The position numbers and the translations under genes are program-made. 64,000 nucleotides of DNA from Montifringilla adamsi (taxonomy: Eukaryota; Chordata; Aves; Passeriformes; Passeridae): assembly GCA_017590115.1 (NCBI GenBank), contig JAGGNK010003336.1, forward strand, positions 248,001-312,000. The letters are read 5' to 3'. Of this stretch, positions 13,501 to 25,827 are shown piece after piece; position 1 is the stretch's first letter; each line of letters starts with the position of its first letter. The notes under the pieces are model-generated. The model ran no database searches, was not told the DNA's origin, and saw nothing but the letters and a program-made list of their open reading frames with translations.

Positions 13501-15370
13501 ATGTTGGTGCTACAAAGCTGACTTGAATGGAACTTAGTTTGAATAATAAGGACTAAACAAAACAATTTACTGTAAACCCAAGGTATTTGGTAAAAGTGGT
13601 GGTTCTGTTGGATTACCAGGAAAAAAGCAAAGCTCTTGGAGCTCCTTTTTTTGTTTGGTCTTTGTCAGAGTATTATTTTACTCAATATCTATTAAATGGC
13701 CATTAAATAGCCATCAGGTTTTGCACTTAGTCAGCTGCTCAGGTGTCCTACTCAGTCTCTGTCCCCACTGACTCTCTTCTTGATCTTCTCAGCACCCATG
13801 TGTGGAAGACAATGCTTTAGAAGGCTTGTTGTGTCTTCCTCTAAAGGAGTTCTGTACCATAATTTATAGTCATTAGGATTACACTTAGAGGGTAAAAATC
13901 TCCAAAGTTCCTGAAGTAACACTCGCACGAATTTGTTTTGTGGCTCTGGGGAGGAGTTAACTGCCAAAGACTAGCTAGTCCTGCTTTGAAGCACAAGAAT
14001 GAAAGCAGCCAGGAGGTGTAGAGGCTTTCTCCTAAAAATGAAAAAAAAAAGAGCTGGGGAGTACACAAGAGAGTAGAGGGGTCTGGAGAGAGGAGAGTCA
14101 GGTCATTGTAAATGGGGGATATGCTTCTGGGCAGAGTGGTCAGAGTGACACCTGGAGAGAGGCAAAACAATTCTATGAAAGCTAATGACACTACTGACAA
14201 TTACCAAATGTATTTCAGCATAGGACTTGATGTGAATACAGCTGAAATGACCAGCTGGTGCATTTATAATCTCTGAACCTTTTGGGTTTATCCTCTTCCA
14301 AACTCCAGTGATTTCCCTTCTCTGAATTGTTTTTTCTTTGCAATCTCTATCTCACTCTAGGGTTCTCTATTCAAAGCATAAAATGAAAGAGTGGAAAAAA
14401 GGAAACTGAACCATTTCACAAGAAATTTATTGCAGATAGCAATTTAGTAGACTCATTATCCCAGTGTGAGGAAAATATAGTAGAATCCTAAGAAAACCAA
14501 CACAATAGAAATGCAGTGAATATACCCAGGGATTGAATAGACAATTTCATAATTTCTCAGTTCAGGTTAATAAAGATCGTAATTCATTTTGCTCTAACAG
14601 AATGTATTAAGTAAATGTTAAGTGCTAATTAGTATCCTGCTATTGAAAAAGCAAGAAATATATCACAAGAGATAAGTTCAAACTGGTAGAAATTGTTAAG
14701 TTTCTGGGTAATTGGGAATGGTATAATGAAGGTCTTGGCAGAAGCCTCAGTAGGAAAAAGGTTAAAAATGCTTGCAAGAATTTTTCAAGCAAGTCTAGTT
14801 ACAAAATATATCCATTGCTGAGAGAAAGATGGAGAAAGGATGGTTTTACGTTTTCAATATATATTTTAAGACTGCAGCAAACAAACATGAAAGGCAGTTT
14901 CAGCATTGCCGGTGCTATTAACACAGCTTTCTTGATTGCAGCAGTTTAATGTATGCTGTTTCCTGATGGGTCCCTCCCTGTATCCCCACTAAACACTTGT
15001 TTTGAAATGCAAACACACTCTTGTAAGTGGAGTCAACAGAGCTGGTCAAAACCAGTGAAAAGAGAGTAATTTTTTTGGACATATTCTGAGGCTATGAAAT
15101 CAATAACACTTCAGAGAGTGCATTTAGATATATGCTTATCTCTGTGGTATATCTCAGGTTTTGGCTCAATGGGAGAGACTTCTGCCATGGATATGCAGGT
15201 CATGAAGTAAACTCTGGTGTCCTGAAGTGGATTGTGTTTGTCAGGCAGCTTTGACAGCCTAAACTGTGCTCTCCCAAATCTGTGCTCTCTCCCCACTGCA
15301 GAAGCAGTGATTCTAATTTACCAAGTGAAGGGATCAGTAGTGCATCAATTTATTCTTAAAGGACATGTTT
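10516..15370. other. Non-coding stretch, no gene seen
   Basis: Long AT-rich stretch without exons. It contains a 17-bp direct duplication (TAAAATTTATTACCATT at 12486-12502 and 12507-12523) and an A/C-rich tract near 12790-12830. Confidence 0.55.
12486..12523. repeat. 17-bp direct duplication
   Basis: The unit TAAAATTTATTACCATT occurs twice with a period of 21 bp. It looks like a replication-slippage product in AT-rich DNA. Confidence 0.8.
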
Positions 15371-15805
15371 CACAGAATCATAGAATGGTTTGGTTTGAAA
15401 GAGATCTTAAAATAAGCTCATTCCACCCCCTGCCATGGCAGGGACACCTTGCAGTGTCCCAGGCTGCTCCCAGCCCCAGTGTCCAACCTGGCCTTGGGCA
15501 CTGCCAGGGATCCAGGGGCAGCCACAGCTGCTCTGGGCACCCTGTGCCAGGGCCTGCCCACCCTGCCAGGGAGCAATTCCTCATTCCCAGGATCCCATCC
15601 AGCCCTGCCCTCTGGCACTGGGAGCCGTTCCCTGGCTCCTGTCCCTCCAGCCCTTGGCAATTGTCTCTCTCCATCTTTCCTGCAGCTCCTTCAGGCCCTG
15701 CAGGGCCACCCTGAGCTCAGCCCAAAGCTTCTCCTGTGCAGGTGAACAATCCCAGCTGTGCCAGCCTTTCCTGCCAGCAGAGCTGCTCCATCTCTCAGAT
15801 CACCA
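15371..15805 (-). mobile_element. CR1 LINE, 3' region (young-looking family)
   Basis: Begins with CACAGAATCATAGAAT (15371-15386), the CR1 terminal repeat in reverse. About 430 bp follow that match, in the opposite orientation, the copies at 59649-60075 and 61903-62398 over almost their whole length. Shared blocks include 'CCATGGCAGGGACACCTTGC', 'TGCCAGGGATCCAGGGGCAG' and 'CCTTGGCAATTGTCTCTCTC'. It is 5'-truncated near 15805. The GC-rich element supports frames of up to 160 codons on both strands, none of them host genes. Confidence 0.92.
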
Positions 15806-17937
15806 TTTCAAGTTGCTATCCATGCTACAGCAATTATGAACTGGTATGTGCTTTTAAATTTACCTTTTACTTTGGGAGTTTCTGTTCACCAAAGTAAAAC
15901 ATCTTCATTTCTGGTTTCCCAGCTCCTCTGCCACTGTTCCATGTTCACGTGATCATTGCCCTAAACCCTTTCCTGTCACTTATTCTGACTTATAGGCCAA
16001 AAACATGGGCATTTGATGCTTCTTGAGGGGTACTACCTGCAAATCTAATTTCAGGCTTCTGGTGAACAAGGGACTCTTCCGGTTCCTTCAAGGATTTCAC
16101 TTTAGTGTTTGGCAGGCTACATCCATGCAATTGTTTGCTTAAACCCTGGGTTTGACTGACCTTTTTCAGCCTGTGGATGGTCTGGAGAGTGTTGAAGAGA
16201 AAATTTAGTGACACAGAAAACAAACTGTAGGAGTGCAGTCTGATGTCTCATAAAACTGACAAAATAGGTAAAAAGCAGATGCTCTTCCTCAATTCATTCT
16301 AAAAAAAAAAAAAAAAAAAAAAAGAATAGATGGCCTTAATCCTTCCTCTGTCTAGAAGAAAAATGTGTTCTTATAGTTAGTTATGTTAACTACTTGCCAG
16401 AGTCACTTTGTACCATCCAAAGACCTTGTAAACCTTTTCTAAACTGAGCTATTGAAATACACTTTTAGATAGACTTCCTGTAATGGATTTGTATTTGTAC
16501 TGCTGATGCATTCAAGAGAAGTTATTGAGTCCTTCAGTGCCTCTTTACCCATTCACTCAAACGCTGCCATAGAAAGGGTTTTCCAGGGCTAATGCTGTAT
16601 TTTCTGTGAATAAATTTTTATAAACTCATTAAAATTACTTTTTATGTAAAGAGTGCTCCTCTTTCGGGATGAGATTTTAAAAAGTCTTCTGCTTGAGAAC
16701 AGTAAGGACAAAAATAAAGACCATTTAACAGTGCACCAGATTTGGCTCTTTTCTGTAAAATAAAGCATTATAGCAATGAGGAAAACTTGTACCAAATCAG
16801 GTGCTTCAGCATGTGAGATGGGGTTCTGTATGTGACAAAAATGTGGGGAAACTTACTGTTGTTGCTGTACTGCTGCAGAATTAAGGATCTAATTTTAATT
16901 GAGTTTCCATGTAATGATGATTTCAACAGTAATTTACTAACTATAATTAAAATACTTTCCAGCTAATCTTTGGACATTATCCCTTTAATTATAAAAGGCA
17001 TCTGTTATATTAATAGCCTTGGAGACTGCCTTATTTGCTTTAAAATGTAGGTACATGTACAATTAAACTTTTGCCATGTTTCACTGTGTTCTGGGCAGGA
17101 TCAGTGACCATTATGCATTACAAGGTTTACAGAGCTGTGATAATGAAGCAAATTTGTGCTGAAAACCTGTACTTCAAGGGAGTATTAAAGCTCATTAATT
17201 TCATTAGCTGAATGTATCTTTTTCAACATAATTTTAAAGAAATCTTGCAACCCGTGTGAGAATACCCTGGCACTGCAGAATGGACCAATTTGTTTAATAG
17301 CTCTGACTTCATGGCAAATAAACATTTTCACATGATTAGTCTAATAGCGTGCTAAGATGGAATTTTCTTTCAAAGTTTGGCATTTTCTCTTTTGCATATT
17401 TCTTAACTGCATTCAGCAGTGACATGTTATATTCCACATCATTAGGAACCAGTAGAATCTCAAGAAATGACATTGCTTGGTACAGAACAAATGAAGCTCA
17501 GAGTTGCACAGAGTAGTCTGGAGCAAAGCTGTAATCTAGGATGGGAGGACAAATCAAACTGATGGCTGAGGAGCCTGGAGTTGGCTGCTTTCAGCTCAGC
17601 TCCAGTGTTACTCCTGCAGCTCTTTCAAGCTTCAGTTGTTGCATTTACCATGGATATGAATTGGAAAACCAGTCTCGTGGAACTGCTGTTCTAGTCCAAT
17701 GTCTTTCTTCTGAGCTCTTGTGTTTATTGTAAAGACCATAGATCTCTGCTGGGAAGGATACACAGCATGGAGAAAAGAAAGCAAAGCTGTTTCTTTTGCA
17801 GAGAGTGTTGGTTGAAGAGAGCTTGAAGGTGCACAGTCATAGGACAGGGGACCTTGAGGGTGTCAGAAGAGTTTGTGATCAGGGAAGGGAATTTCAGGAG
17901 TGAACTGAGCAAGGATGGCCTGAGGTGTCTCTGCCCC
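15806..17937. other. Non-coding stretch with A23 tract
   Basis: No exon is supportable. A run of 23 A lies at 16301-16323 with no recognisable retrocopy in front of it. The part from about 16840 to 17470 is AT-rich but not simple, with several TAAT-core homeodomain-type words, which is the look of conserved non-coding DNA. Confidence 0.5.
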
Positions 17938-18362
17938 TGTTCAGTGTGAGGTGATGCAAACAGTATAGTAAAAACAGGGTGCCCCCGACAAAGGAAATGA
18001 TTGTCATCTGACTCCATTGATTCAGAATGCTGAACAATTGCTTTATTAAACTATACTATATACTTTAATACTGTACTATAACTATATTACAAAGAATACT
18101 AAAGAAAAACTCGTGACTGTCTCCCAACAGTCAGGACACAGCTTCAAGTGATTGGCTAAGGATACAAAACAATCCTCAGCAGAATCCAATTGACAAATCA
18201 CTTCAGGTAAACATTCTTCCTAACACATTCCACATGTGCAAAAACAACAGGAGCAGCAAGTAGAGATAAGAATTGTTTTCTCTTCTTCTCTCTGTGCTTC
18301 TCCAGGAAGAAACCCTGAGAGAGAGATTTATATCTCTCTGTTCAGAGAATGTAAACGCCACA
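17938..18362 (-). mobile_element. Solo LTR of an endogenous retrovirus (copy 1)
   Basis: A 425-bp block that matches 62919-63371 in the same orientation, with flanks that do not match. This sharp loss of similarity at both sides fits solo LTRs. On the minus strand it starts TGTGG at 18362 and ends ACA at 17938, giving the TG...CA ends of retroviral LTRs. Near the U5 side it has TTTATT (minus-strand AATAAA) and a TA(C/G)TATA-rich tract. No matching target-site duplication is visible at these ends, so the boundaries may be off by some bases. No gag, pol or env sequence is attached. Confidence 0.7.
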
Positions 18363-18554
18363 AACAGGACCCAGAGTCCTTGGAGGGAGAAGGATCCTCC
18401 CTTCCACTGTTGGGGTGGGCAGAGGACAGGGTTACTCATACCTCTTTGGGTCAGCTCTAAGTACCTTCCTGAGCATTGTTTTGGGAGACCACCTACTAGA
18501 CACGCACTCAAAAGACAAATTTCCCTTTTTCTAATGAACCCGTTTCCACACTGG

Positions 18555-18625
18555 TACAATGGAATTCCTAGAATGCCAGCTTAGAAGAGACTTCAGGGAT
18601 CATCTGGTCTAACCTTTCCTGGAAA
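18555..18625 (-). mobile_element. Possible CR1-like relic
   Basis: The stretch resembles the reverse complement of a CR1 3' end (TAGAATGCCAGCTTAGAAGA, then GGGATCATCTGGTCTAACC), but only about 70 bp can be followed and the 8-bp repeat is degraded. It lies about 190 bp beyond the solo LTR. Confidence 0.4.
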
Positions 18626-21600
18626 AAGTTGCTTTGTGTTTTTGAGAGTGCTGTCTTCTGTGCTATGGGGGTGACTTTGTCCAGATGCCACACTGGAGGA
18701 TATCAGAGCTGACTCCTCTTGAAGGTTGTCTCCAGATTCAGGTGGGTGTCTGTTAGGCTTTCGTTTATCTTCTCAAGAGTCTTGTGTCAACAATGAAAGA
18801 TGGTTCTCTAAAGGATGAGGCTGTGGCATCTGCTCTGGAAGGAGCAGCAGCCCAATCTCCAATGCTGGGTTCAGCATCCCACTGAAGGTGCTGGTATTGT
18901 CAGGAAGCTGAGAAAAGATATCAGAATTCACCCTGAGTCAGTCTCCCAGAGATTCTACAGCCTCAGCCACTTAAGCAGTTCTGTTTCTTTACTGTTATTC
19001 CAAGGAATACTTGTTTTACTAAAATAACATTCTATTGGTGAGATTAAGTGCTGCAATTAAGGACTGAAAGTGTCTAAATATCCTTTCTTTGACAATGCAC
19101 TATTACATAAATATTTTCCCTTCTTTTTCTCTTTAATGCAAGTGAGATCTAAGTGTTTGGTGCTCTAAATTAAAAAAAAATCTCTATAACCCAGCTGTGT
19201 AGCTGAAAGTACTTATCAGAAATTGTTGCCTTCATATCTCCCACATCTTAATTGTTTATTTACATTAAGAGCTAAAACCAAAGAAACCCCTCCTGTTAAA
19301 GTCATGACAGATTAGTCTGAAAGAGATGAATCTTGCAGTGATAATATAATCCAACTAAGAAGTGCTTTGCTGTGAGCTGAAGAACTCTATTCACTCAGTT
19401 ACTAAAAATGTACTCCCCACAAATAAATACAACTCTTTACTTTTAGACAAGTCCCGTATTTGTTTCTGTATTTGAGGAAGCAATTTAAATAACAACTTGA
19501 TCATTATAATGATCATAATTCATCCTAAGATTGGTTTAGCTAATATTAACTCTAAGCCTCCTTCCATAGCTGTTCATCTGGAGTAAGACCGTTCTGTACT
19601 GTCTGAATTCTGGTTCAGTTTCTGACAGATCATTCTCCCTGCTGGCTCTGAGGTTTGGTACCTTGCATTGCCAAAGATGTCCCTTTCTTTTCTGCATAGT
19701 CACTATTTTTTTTCAATAGGCAGAAGATACAACAAAAAGTTCAGGACAGCTTAAAAGTGTCAACTGTTTCTAAAACAGGGTAAAAGTTTGGTTTGCAATT
19801 ATGAAAAAATAAGTTTAAACGTGATCCCAAATTTTATCCTATCAAATAATGGCAGTATATTTTCTCATAAAAATGTTATTGCTTTTATCTTAAGAGGACA
19901 ACTGAAGGAGTTAAGATAGGGAAACTGCAGCCCATAATATTTTCCTTAGTGTTGATCATTTCCAGGCTCTTTGCATTCGTTCCACACACACAGCAGAGCA
20001 CCAGTTACAGAAAGGACAAACACTTTGACACAAGGTGTAAGGAGCAGCCAAAACTGAGATGAGTGAGGAAAGCCTTCATCCAGAGCTGCACTGGCAACTC
20101 CTGGTGCTCACCCAGAAGACTCTTCTGAAATTTTGCTTCTTTTCTTAATGGGTATCTTGTGACTCCAAGGGTTTTGTGTAAATCCTGTATCCTGGCTGAG
20201 AATGGTTTGCATACCAGTACCTTTTCCCTGAACTGCATTGTTTACCTGTTTTTGTTGGAATGTAGGTGTGGTTGGGTTTTTTTTCCCCTTCTTTTCCAAA
20301 TTTGTCTGCTGTAAGCTATAACAAAGCATTTCCCCTGATTTACACAGACAGGAGAAATCCTCAACCAGAAAGCAATTGTTGTTAATTAGTATCACACTGC
20401 CTTAAAGAAGAGTTGTTGAGTCTTTTAATTTTGCATAGTTGATTTTATTTTAATGTCCCTGCAGACTGCTTTCTCCATGAAGTTTAATGATGTTAATGAT
20501 AATAAAGTCATTTGCAATTACTGTGATGCAACTTTGGTTAAGAAAGCTAAAAGAAGAATTGAACTAGAAACTAGTGATCCTCTCCTTATTCAATAGTTGC
20601 TTTTATTAACTAATTTAGTTGCAGGGTATTTATGAACGACATGGGGTGGTAAGTTTGGATGTTTACCTAAAATTAATCAATCACCCGAACTTTCTGACAC
20701 AGACAATATTTCACAGTGGTAAAACTGTGGGCCAGGCTCTCTGCTTCATTTAACTTGATTTGACCTCACTAGAGTCCATTAGTTCTGCTGCTTCAAAGTG
20801 ACTTCAAGTCCCATTATCTTCCATGGAAACATTCATCCACGTCCTGATCTATTTTGAATAGAAACCCATTTGGCAGAAGAAAGATCATGTGCCACCCTCT
20901 CTTTCATGTTTTCTTAATTTTGTTTTTGAAAATCTTAACATTGCAGTATTCCAAAATTTTTATTATGAATAGTCTATACTTTGAAGGGGGGTAAAGGTAA
21001 AAATACAAGGCAGCATATGTTATACTTGCATTTTTTTAATATTCAGACTTTTTCTGTCTACAAAATGAAATGACAGGGTTTCAGCACACTGTGGATATTT
21101 GTAGAAGTAGTGTTGTCTACACTTACTGTGATAGAAAACCAGAGAAAACAGCTCTCTGGAGTTGTTGAAGACTAAAATAGAAGATTTTTCAATCTAACTG
21201 CAAGGTCTTGCTGATGTCCTTACCCATGATTATACTGTTTATTCTACAATGCTGATATTAAACTTGGTGTTGTGGGGTATCTCACTAACTTCTAATTGCT
21301 GTATCTTTAATGGAGTGTTACTTATTAGGTCTTGCTCTTGATCTTTTCAAAATTATCTGTTTAAACCATCTCAAATGCAGTTCTTTTCAAGACTGAAATA
21401 GAAGAGGATAGATTTATCCTATTAATGCTTAACTCTTGCACACTACCTCCAGTTGGTGACATGGCTGATTAAACATCATGCATTATCTAGTGGGAATGAC
21501 TCCTCACTCTCTGAATGTCTTGTTCTCCCTGTCACCACCTCCAGCTTGCTGATACTCAGCACTGTGAAGCTGTTTTTTTTTCTTCCTCTTTTTTTTTTTT

Positions 21601-21828
21601 TTTGTTTAAACCATAGTCTAACCTGAGGTAACAGATGAAGCAGTATTATTCGTGTAAAAGGGCTCATGCCTATAATAATTCAGAAACTCTGACTGTTTCT
21701 GATATATAACTGTGTCTTGTGATAGTCATCTTGTCTTCAGGATTTCCAGAGGTTTTGGTTTTATAAAAATCAATCACGTAGTAGACATTTTTATATCAGA
21801 CTTAGCTGAATAATCATTTGTTGCTTCA
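18626..21828. other. Non-coding stretch, no gene seen
   Basis: AT-rich sequence with no exon-like frame. It includes a perfect 18-bp palindrome at 19498-19515 (TGATCATTATAATGATCA) and T-rich runs near 21571-21603. Confidence 0.55.
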
Positions 21829-21830
21829 AA

Positions 21831-21995
21831 AATCATGGAATCGTAGGAGGATTTGGGTTGGAAAGATCCTTAAAATCATCAAGTTTCATTCCCCTGCCTT
21901 AGTCAGGGACACCTATCCCAGGCTCCTGCAAGCCCCATCTAACCTGGGCTTGGACATTTCCAGGGATGGAGCAACCACAGAGCACTTCCTGTGAA
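21831..21995 (-). mobile_element. CR1 LINE, decayed 3' fragment
   Basis: Begins with AATCATGGAATCGTAGGA, a mutated CR1 terminal repeat, then GGGTTGGAAAGATCCTTAAA and a diverged 'AGTCAGGGACACCTATCCCA' block. It runs on the minus strand and fades near 21995. It is more diverged than the copy at 15.4 kb. Confidence 0.75.
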
Positions 21996-23399
21996 TTTGG
22001 AGTAATCTGGCTTGGAGCAAGGGATTCATAAAAAGGCCCATCCATTCAACAGCTGACTGAATAAAGCATGGAATTTTATTTTTTTTTTTTAGCCTGCATA
22101 TATCTTAATTTGAAAATCTTTCTGGTTCTTGCAGCCTGGCAAGGTTAAAGGCACTGCCTCGTGTCTCTTTAAAAAAAAAATAAAAATGGACATTTGCTTT
22201 TGACTTCCAATGTTATAGAGTTTTGAACAAACTGCATTGATATCTTCCTAATTTAGAAATATTATGAACCACATATTTTTGAATTACTGTGGATTTTTGA
22301 TAGGCAATCCTGCAGTGGCTTTTAATTAAAAAAAAAAAAAAGTTTTTATTTTGTCACTGGGGACCACTTTGATAATCCACACCCATCAGACGGGATCAGC
22401 TGGACAGCACAGCACTGCTGTGTTCTGCTGCAGGTATATGTGGGATGGAGGCCTAAAGCAGAAAAAACAAATGCTGGATATTCAAGGAACAGGTCATAGC
22501 ATGGGAACTGAGAAGGGGACACTGGACGCTTAAAATTAGGTGGGCTTTTAGAAGAAATAAACCCAGAAGCTAAAGGACCTTGATTAAAAACAAGCAGTGT
22601 GAAGAGATTTCAAGATTATTCTAAGACAAATATCTCTTGAATATCCTGTGACACTTCTATATGATGCTTTTCCTTTGAAATAGCTTCCTGATCCAACCAC
22701 TTTTTCCTTCCAAAGGTCCAGCAAAGCATCTGAAATCATTTGCACTCAACTATTCTGAGTTGTATAAATATTTGATGACATGAGCTCCTGTGGGCGCTGC
22801 AATAATTATACAAATTGTAATGCTAATCCGTGGTATCAATAATGCCTTTGGAGAAAATAGCATTATATACTTCAGTCCCAGAGAATAATAACAATATTAA
22901 CGCAGCACTGACACTTGGCAGCACTGCCTCTCCAGCCTGTGTTCACTTGGCAATTGGAATTGCAAAGAAGCAGGGAAAGCAGACATTTCTGGCTGCAGTT
23001 CTGCTTCCAGAGAGGCAGAAAGAATTTGGCATTTAATGATATGCAAAGTGTTGTTCCTGTTTTATTGTAGTATACTATGCATGCCTTGGAGCATGACTTA
23101 GAGTAATTTAACAACTGGAATAACAGGCATTTGGGAAGAAACTAATTTCATAGGAAGGCAGATCACAGACACTAGGCTTGTTCATAAAAATGTTGCCTTG
23201 TCATGCTTTGTCACGTTGCACCTCAAGCTAGCAAGATGTGGGGGGCAGCATCCCTCAGTTCAGACTGGATGATCCATGTGAGAAAACACCATCGTTAGTG
23301 GATGTAAACATGGTCCCTAACCTTTACAGACCAACATCAAAGATCCAAAAAGTTGCATTTTTTCTTAATTTTTCTCAGGCTGTCAGTTTGGACTGCTGT
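21996..23399. other. Non-coding stretch, no gene seen
   Basis: AT-rich DNA with A/T runs (22079-22090, 22328-22341) and no supportable exon or element. Confidence 0.55.
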
Positions 23400-23565
23400 G
23401 CAGGCTTCCCTGTGGCTGCCCCATCCCTGGGAGCACCTGAGGCCAGGCTAGATGGGCTCTGAGTACCCTGAGATAGTGGAACGTGTCCCTGCACATGGCA
23501 GGGGGTGGGATGGGGTGGGCTTTGAGGAGGTCCCTTCCTCCAAAGCCAAACCTTTCTGTGAGATC
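23400..23565 (+). mobile_element. CR1 LINE, 3' end
   Basis: Plus-strand CR1 3' region: CCATCCCTGGGAGCACCTGA, GAGGCCAGGCTAGATGGGCT, then a GGGCTTTGAGGAGGTCCC and a degraded terminal repeat near 23550-23565. It meets the next CR1 3' end to 3' end. Confidence 0.75.
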
Positions 23566-23830
23566 CCAGGATGGGTGAGGCTGGCAGGGCCCACGGGGGC
23601 TGCTCTGGTGCCACCTCCCTGCTCCAGCAGGGCCATCCCAGAGCACAGGCACAGCAGTGTGTCCCTGTGGCTCTGCAATGTCCCCAGGGAGGAGACTGCA
23701 CAGCCTCTCTGCCCCATCTGCTCAGGGCTGGCACTGCCCAGGGCAGCAGCTCTGCCTCCTGGGCAGGGGCAGCTCCTGGGCTCAGCCCTGCCCGTGGCTC
23801 TGGGGCCATGGCTGGGCCCAGAGCAGAGCC
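23566..23830 (-). mobile_element. CR1 LINE of a second subfamily
   Basis: Read on the minus strand it contains GGCAGAGAGGCTGTGCAGTC, TCTCCTCCCTGGGGACATTG and GGCCCTGCTGGAGCAGGGAG. These match the common CR1 ending in which a 'pays-off' sentence precedes the final repeat. Its 3' end abuts the plus-strand CR1 at about 23565. The left (5') limit is unclear. Overlapping frames of up to 168 codons in this GC-rich piece are artefacts. Confidence 0.6.
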
Positions 23831-23879
23831 TGGGCCTGCTCTGCCCTCCCTGCAGGATGGACACTGCCAGGTGAATCCC

Positions 23880-23993
23880 ATCTGGCCTTGTGGGTGTCTA
23901 ACTGGTCATTAGCCATTGTCCCCTGGGTTATGGGGGCTGGAACAAGACGATTTTTAAAGTTCCTTCCAAGCCAGGGTGTTCTGTGATTCCATA
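23880..23993 (+). mobile_element. CR1 LINE, 3' end
   Basis: Ends GGGGGCTGGAACAAGACGAT, TTTTAAAGTTCCTTCCAAG, then TTCTGTGATTCC, a typical plus-strand CR1 3' end with one terminal repeat unit. Its upstream limit is not clear because it adjoins another CR1 piece. Confidence 0.65.
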
Positions 23994-23999
23994 GGGGCT

Positions 24000-24370
24000 T
24001 CACTCAGTCACCAAGTTCCAGCTCTGGGATCTGGGATCCTGAGCTTTGGCATTAAAGAGAGAGGCAAGCAAGGCATGAAGCAGCTCAGCCTTTCCCTCAT
24101 CCCATGACACTGTCCTGCCCTCTGCATCCAGCAAAGGATGGAGTCTCTCCTGAGCCTTCCTTTTGTTCCCAATGCCTTTATACAAATCTTTGTTCATTCC
24201 CTTTACCTGCAGGGGCCAAATTAAGATCCAGTTTGGCTTTGGCCCTTTCAGTTTTCTCCCTCCATAACCTCTCAACGTTCTTTTAATTCCCTCCTTCAAA
24301 GATGATAGACCCTCTTTTCTTTCCCTGAGTTCCAGCCTGAGTTCTCTCTTTAAGGAGTTTCCAGTCCTGC
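24000..24370 (-). mobile_element. CR1 ORF2 (pol) fragment
   Basis: The minus-strand frame from 24299 to 24000 resembles the CR1 ORF2 protein in the linker between endonuclease and reverse transcriptase: a 'NKDLYKGIGNKRKAQERLHP' stretch followed by 'PLLDAEGRTVSWDEGKAELL' and 'HALLASLFNAK'. CR1 copies usually keep only their 3' end, so this internal piece is notable; it probably came from a longer insertion now cut up. No catalytic reverse-transcriptase motif is present and the fragment is dead. Confidence 0.75.
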
Positions 24371-24399
24371 AATCACAGGCAGTCTTTTTCCTTCACAAA

Positions 24400-24433
24400 A
24401 TTTAGAGCTCCATAATATTATGGAGCTCTAAAT
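24400..24433. repeat. Perfect 34-bp palindrome
   Basis: Two 17-bp arms (ATTTAGAGCTCCATAAT and its reverse complement) join with no spacer. The match stops at 24399 and 24434. It lies about 30 bp beyond the CR1 ORF2 fragment. Confidence 0.95.
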
Positions 24434-25827
24434 GATTATATAAAATGCCTTTCTGTGAGATGTTTTTATATCATTATTTAATGAATAGGATGACCATATA
24501 ATATAAGGGGAAAATAATTTGGAAGGAATCTATATAACCAGCCTTCAGTCACTGGACTTAGTAATGTCTTGATATGAATATCTTGCTTAAAAACTCTACA
24601 TATTTCCTAAAGCAAGTAAGAAATCAAGACTGAAAGTGGCATGTTCTTGCCATTTCTGTGTTACTATGAAAACTTCAGGGTGTCTGACAATGCAATAGAG
24701 AAAAAGCAGTAGGAGATGGGTGTTATATCCTGTTCTGAATTTTGTTACAGTTGCCATTTTTGGTGAATATTAATTCAGTTCTATGTGACACCTCTCCTGA
24801 AACATTAGAATTCAATGATATAATGAAATTCAGAGTAGAACATGCCAATGCTCATTTGAGGCCTGTTTATCATATTCCAGTCAGTTGAATAAAAGAGATC
24901 ACTTAGGAAATGTTTTAGGTGAAAGTATAGATTAGTTTTCTGTGTGTTCATGTTAAAAGTTGGGTTCAATTTCAGCTGTGGTGGCCTACAAATTTGGTAT
25001 TTTAGAGGCTTTTTTCCACTGTAGTTCTTAAATTTTATTGTGTATTATCAAGTGATCCTTTTTGATGCATTTTTAGCAAGTAATCTCTGATCAAAGGAAT
25101 ATAAAAACCTAAACATCAAAAGTGCTTCTTAAGGGTTTACAAATCTCTGCATTCTTCTATATCACAGAATGTGGCTAGTTTGGAGTATCCTGTGTATTAT
25201 TTTGGGGATGGAAGCCTTCAATCACTTAAACAGTAAGAGATTTACTGTTAATTTTTATTATTCTATGTTATATTAGCTTTTCCGTTTTTTCATTAGAGCC
25301 ATCTGGAAGGTAGAAAGCAATAAAGACATTGACTATAACTATAGTAATTCAGACCCAAAAAAAGAAAAAAAATAACATTGTTAAAAATTCTAGTGTACTA
25401 CAAAAAGATTCTAGCAACTTTCAGTTTCTGAAAAAGAAAAGCAGCACTACTGACTTAAAGAATAACAAGTGGAGCAGAGAAGTCAGATAAACATCAGTGC
25501 TGGTTGCTGGGCATCTTCCTGGTTCTGGCAGTAACTGAACAGGTCCATGCAGCAAAATTTTACACAAATTATTTTTTAATAAATCACAAATAGATATTTT
25601 ATATCCATTAGTGTTCCTCTCTTCAGGAATATTACTGTAATGAGAAAATCTGAACGCCCCCAAATGATGGAACATTTATTAAAGCTGTAGGTGTGAAGGA
25701 GCATGGCAGCAGTGTGGGGATGTGTGTTTGAATGTGTGGCTTCATGGGGAAAGCACTGGGATCCTCAGGAGTGGTGCTGCCCTACCAATGAGGAAGTGAA
25801 GTGTTTGTCAGGGCAAAACCTGGCTAA
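24434..25827. other. Non-coding stretch, no gene seen
   Basis: AT-rich sequence; no coding exon, RNA gene or recognised repeat. Confidence 0.55.

Noticed and set aside
15378..15839. Overlapping frames of 80-160 codons on both strands
   Set aside because: All lie within or across a CR1 3' region. The same protein strings recur at 25.9, 59.8 and 62.1 kb in other CR1 copies.
23375..23912. 168-codon minus-strand frame and others
   Set aside because: Made of CR1 3' ends in opposite directions; GC-rich non-coding sequence.
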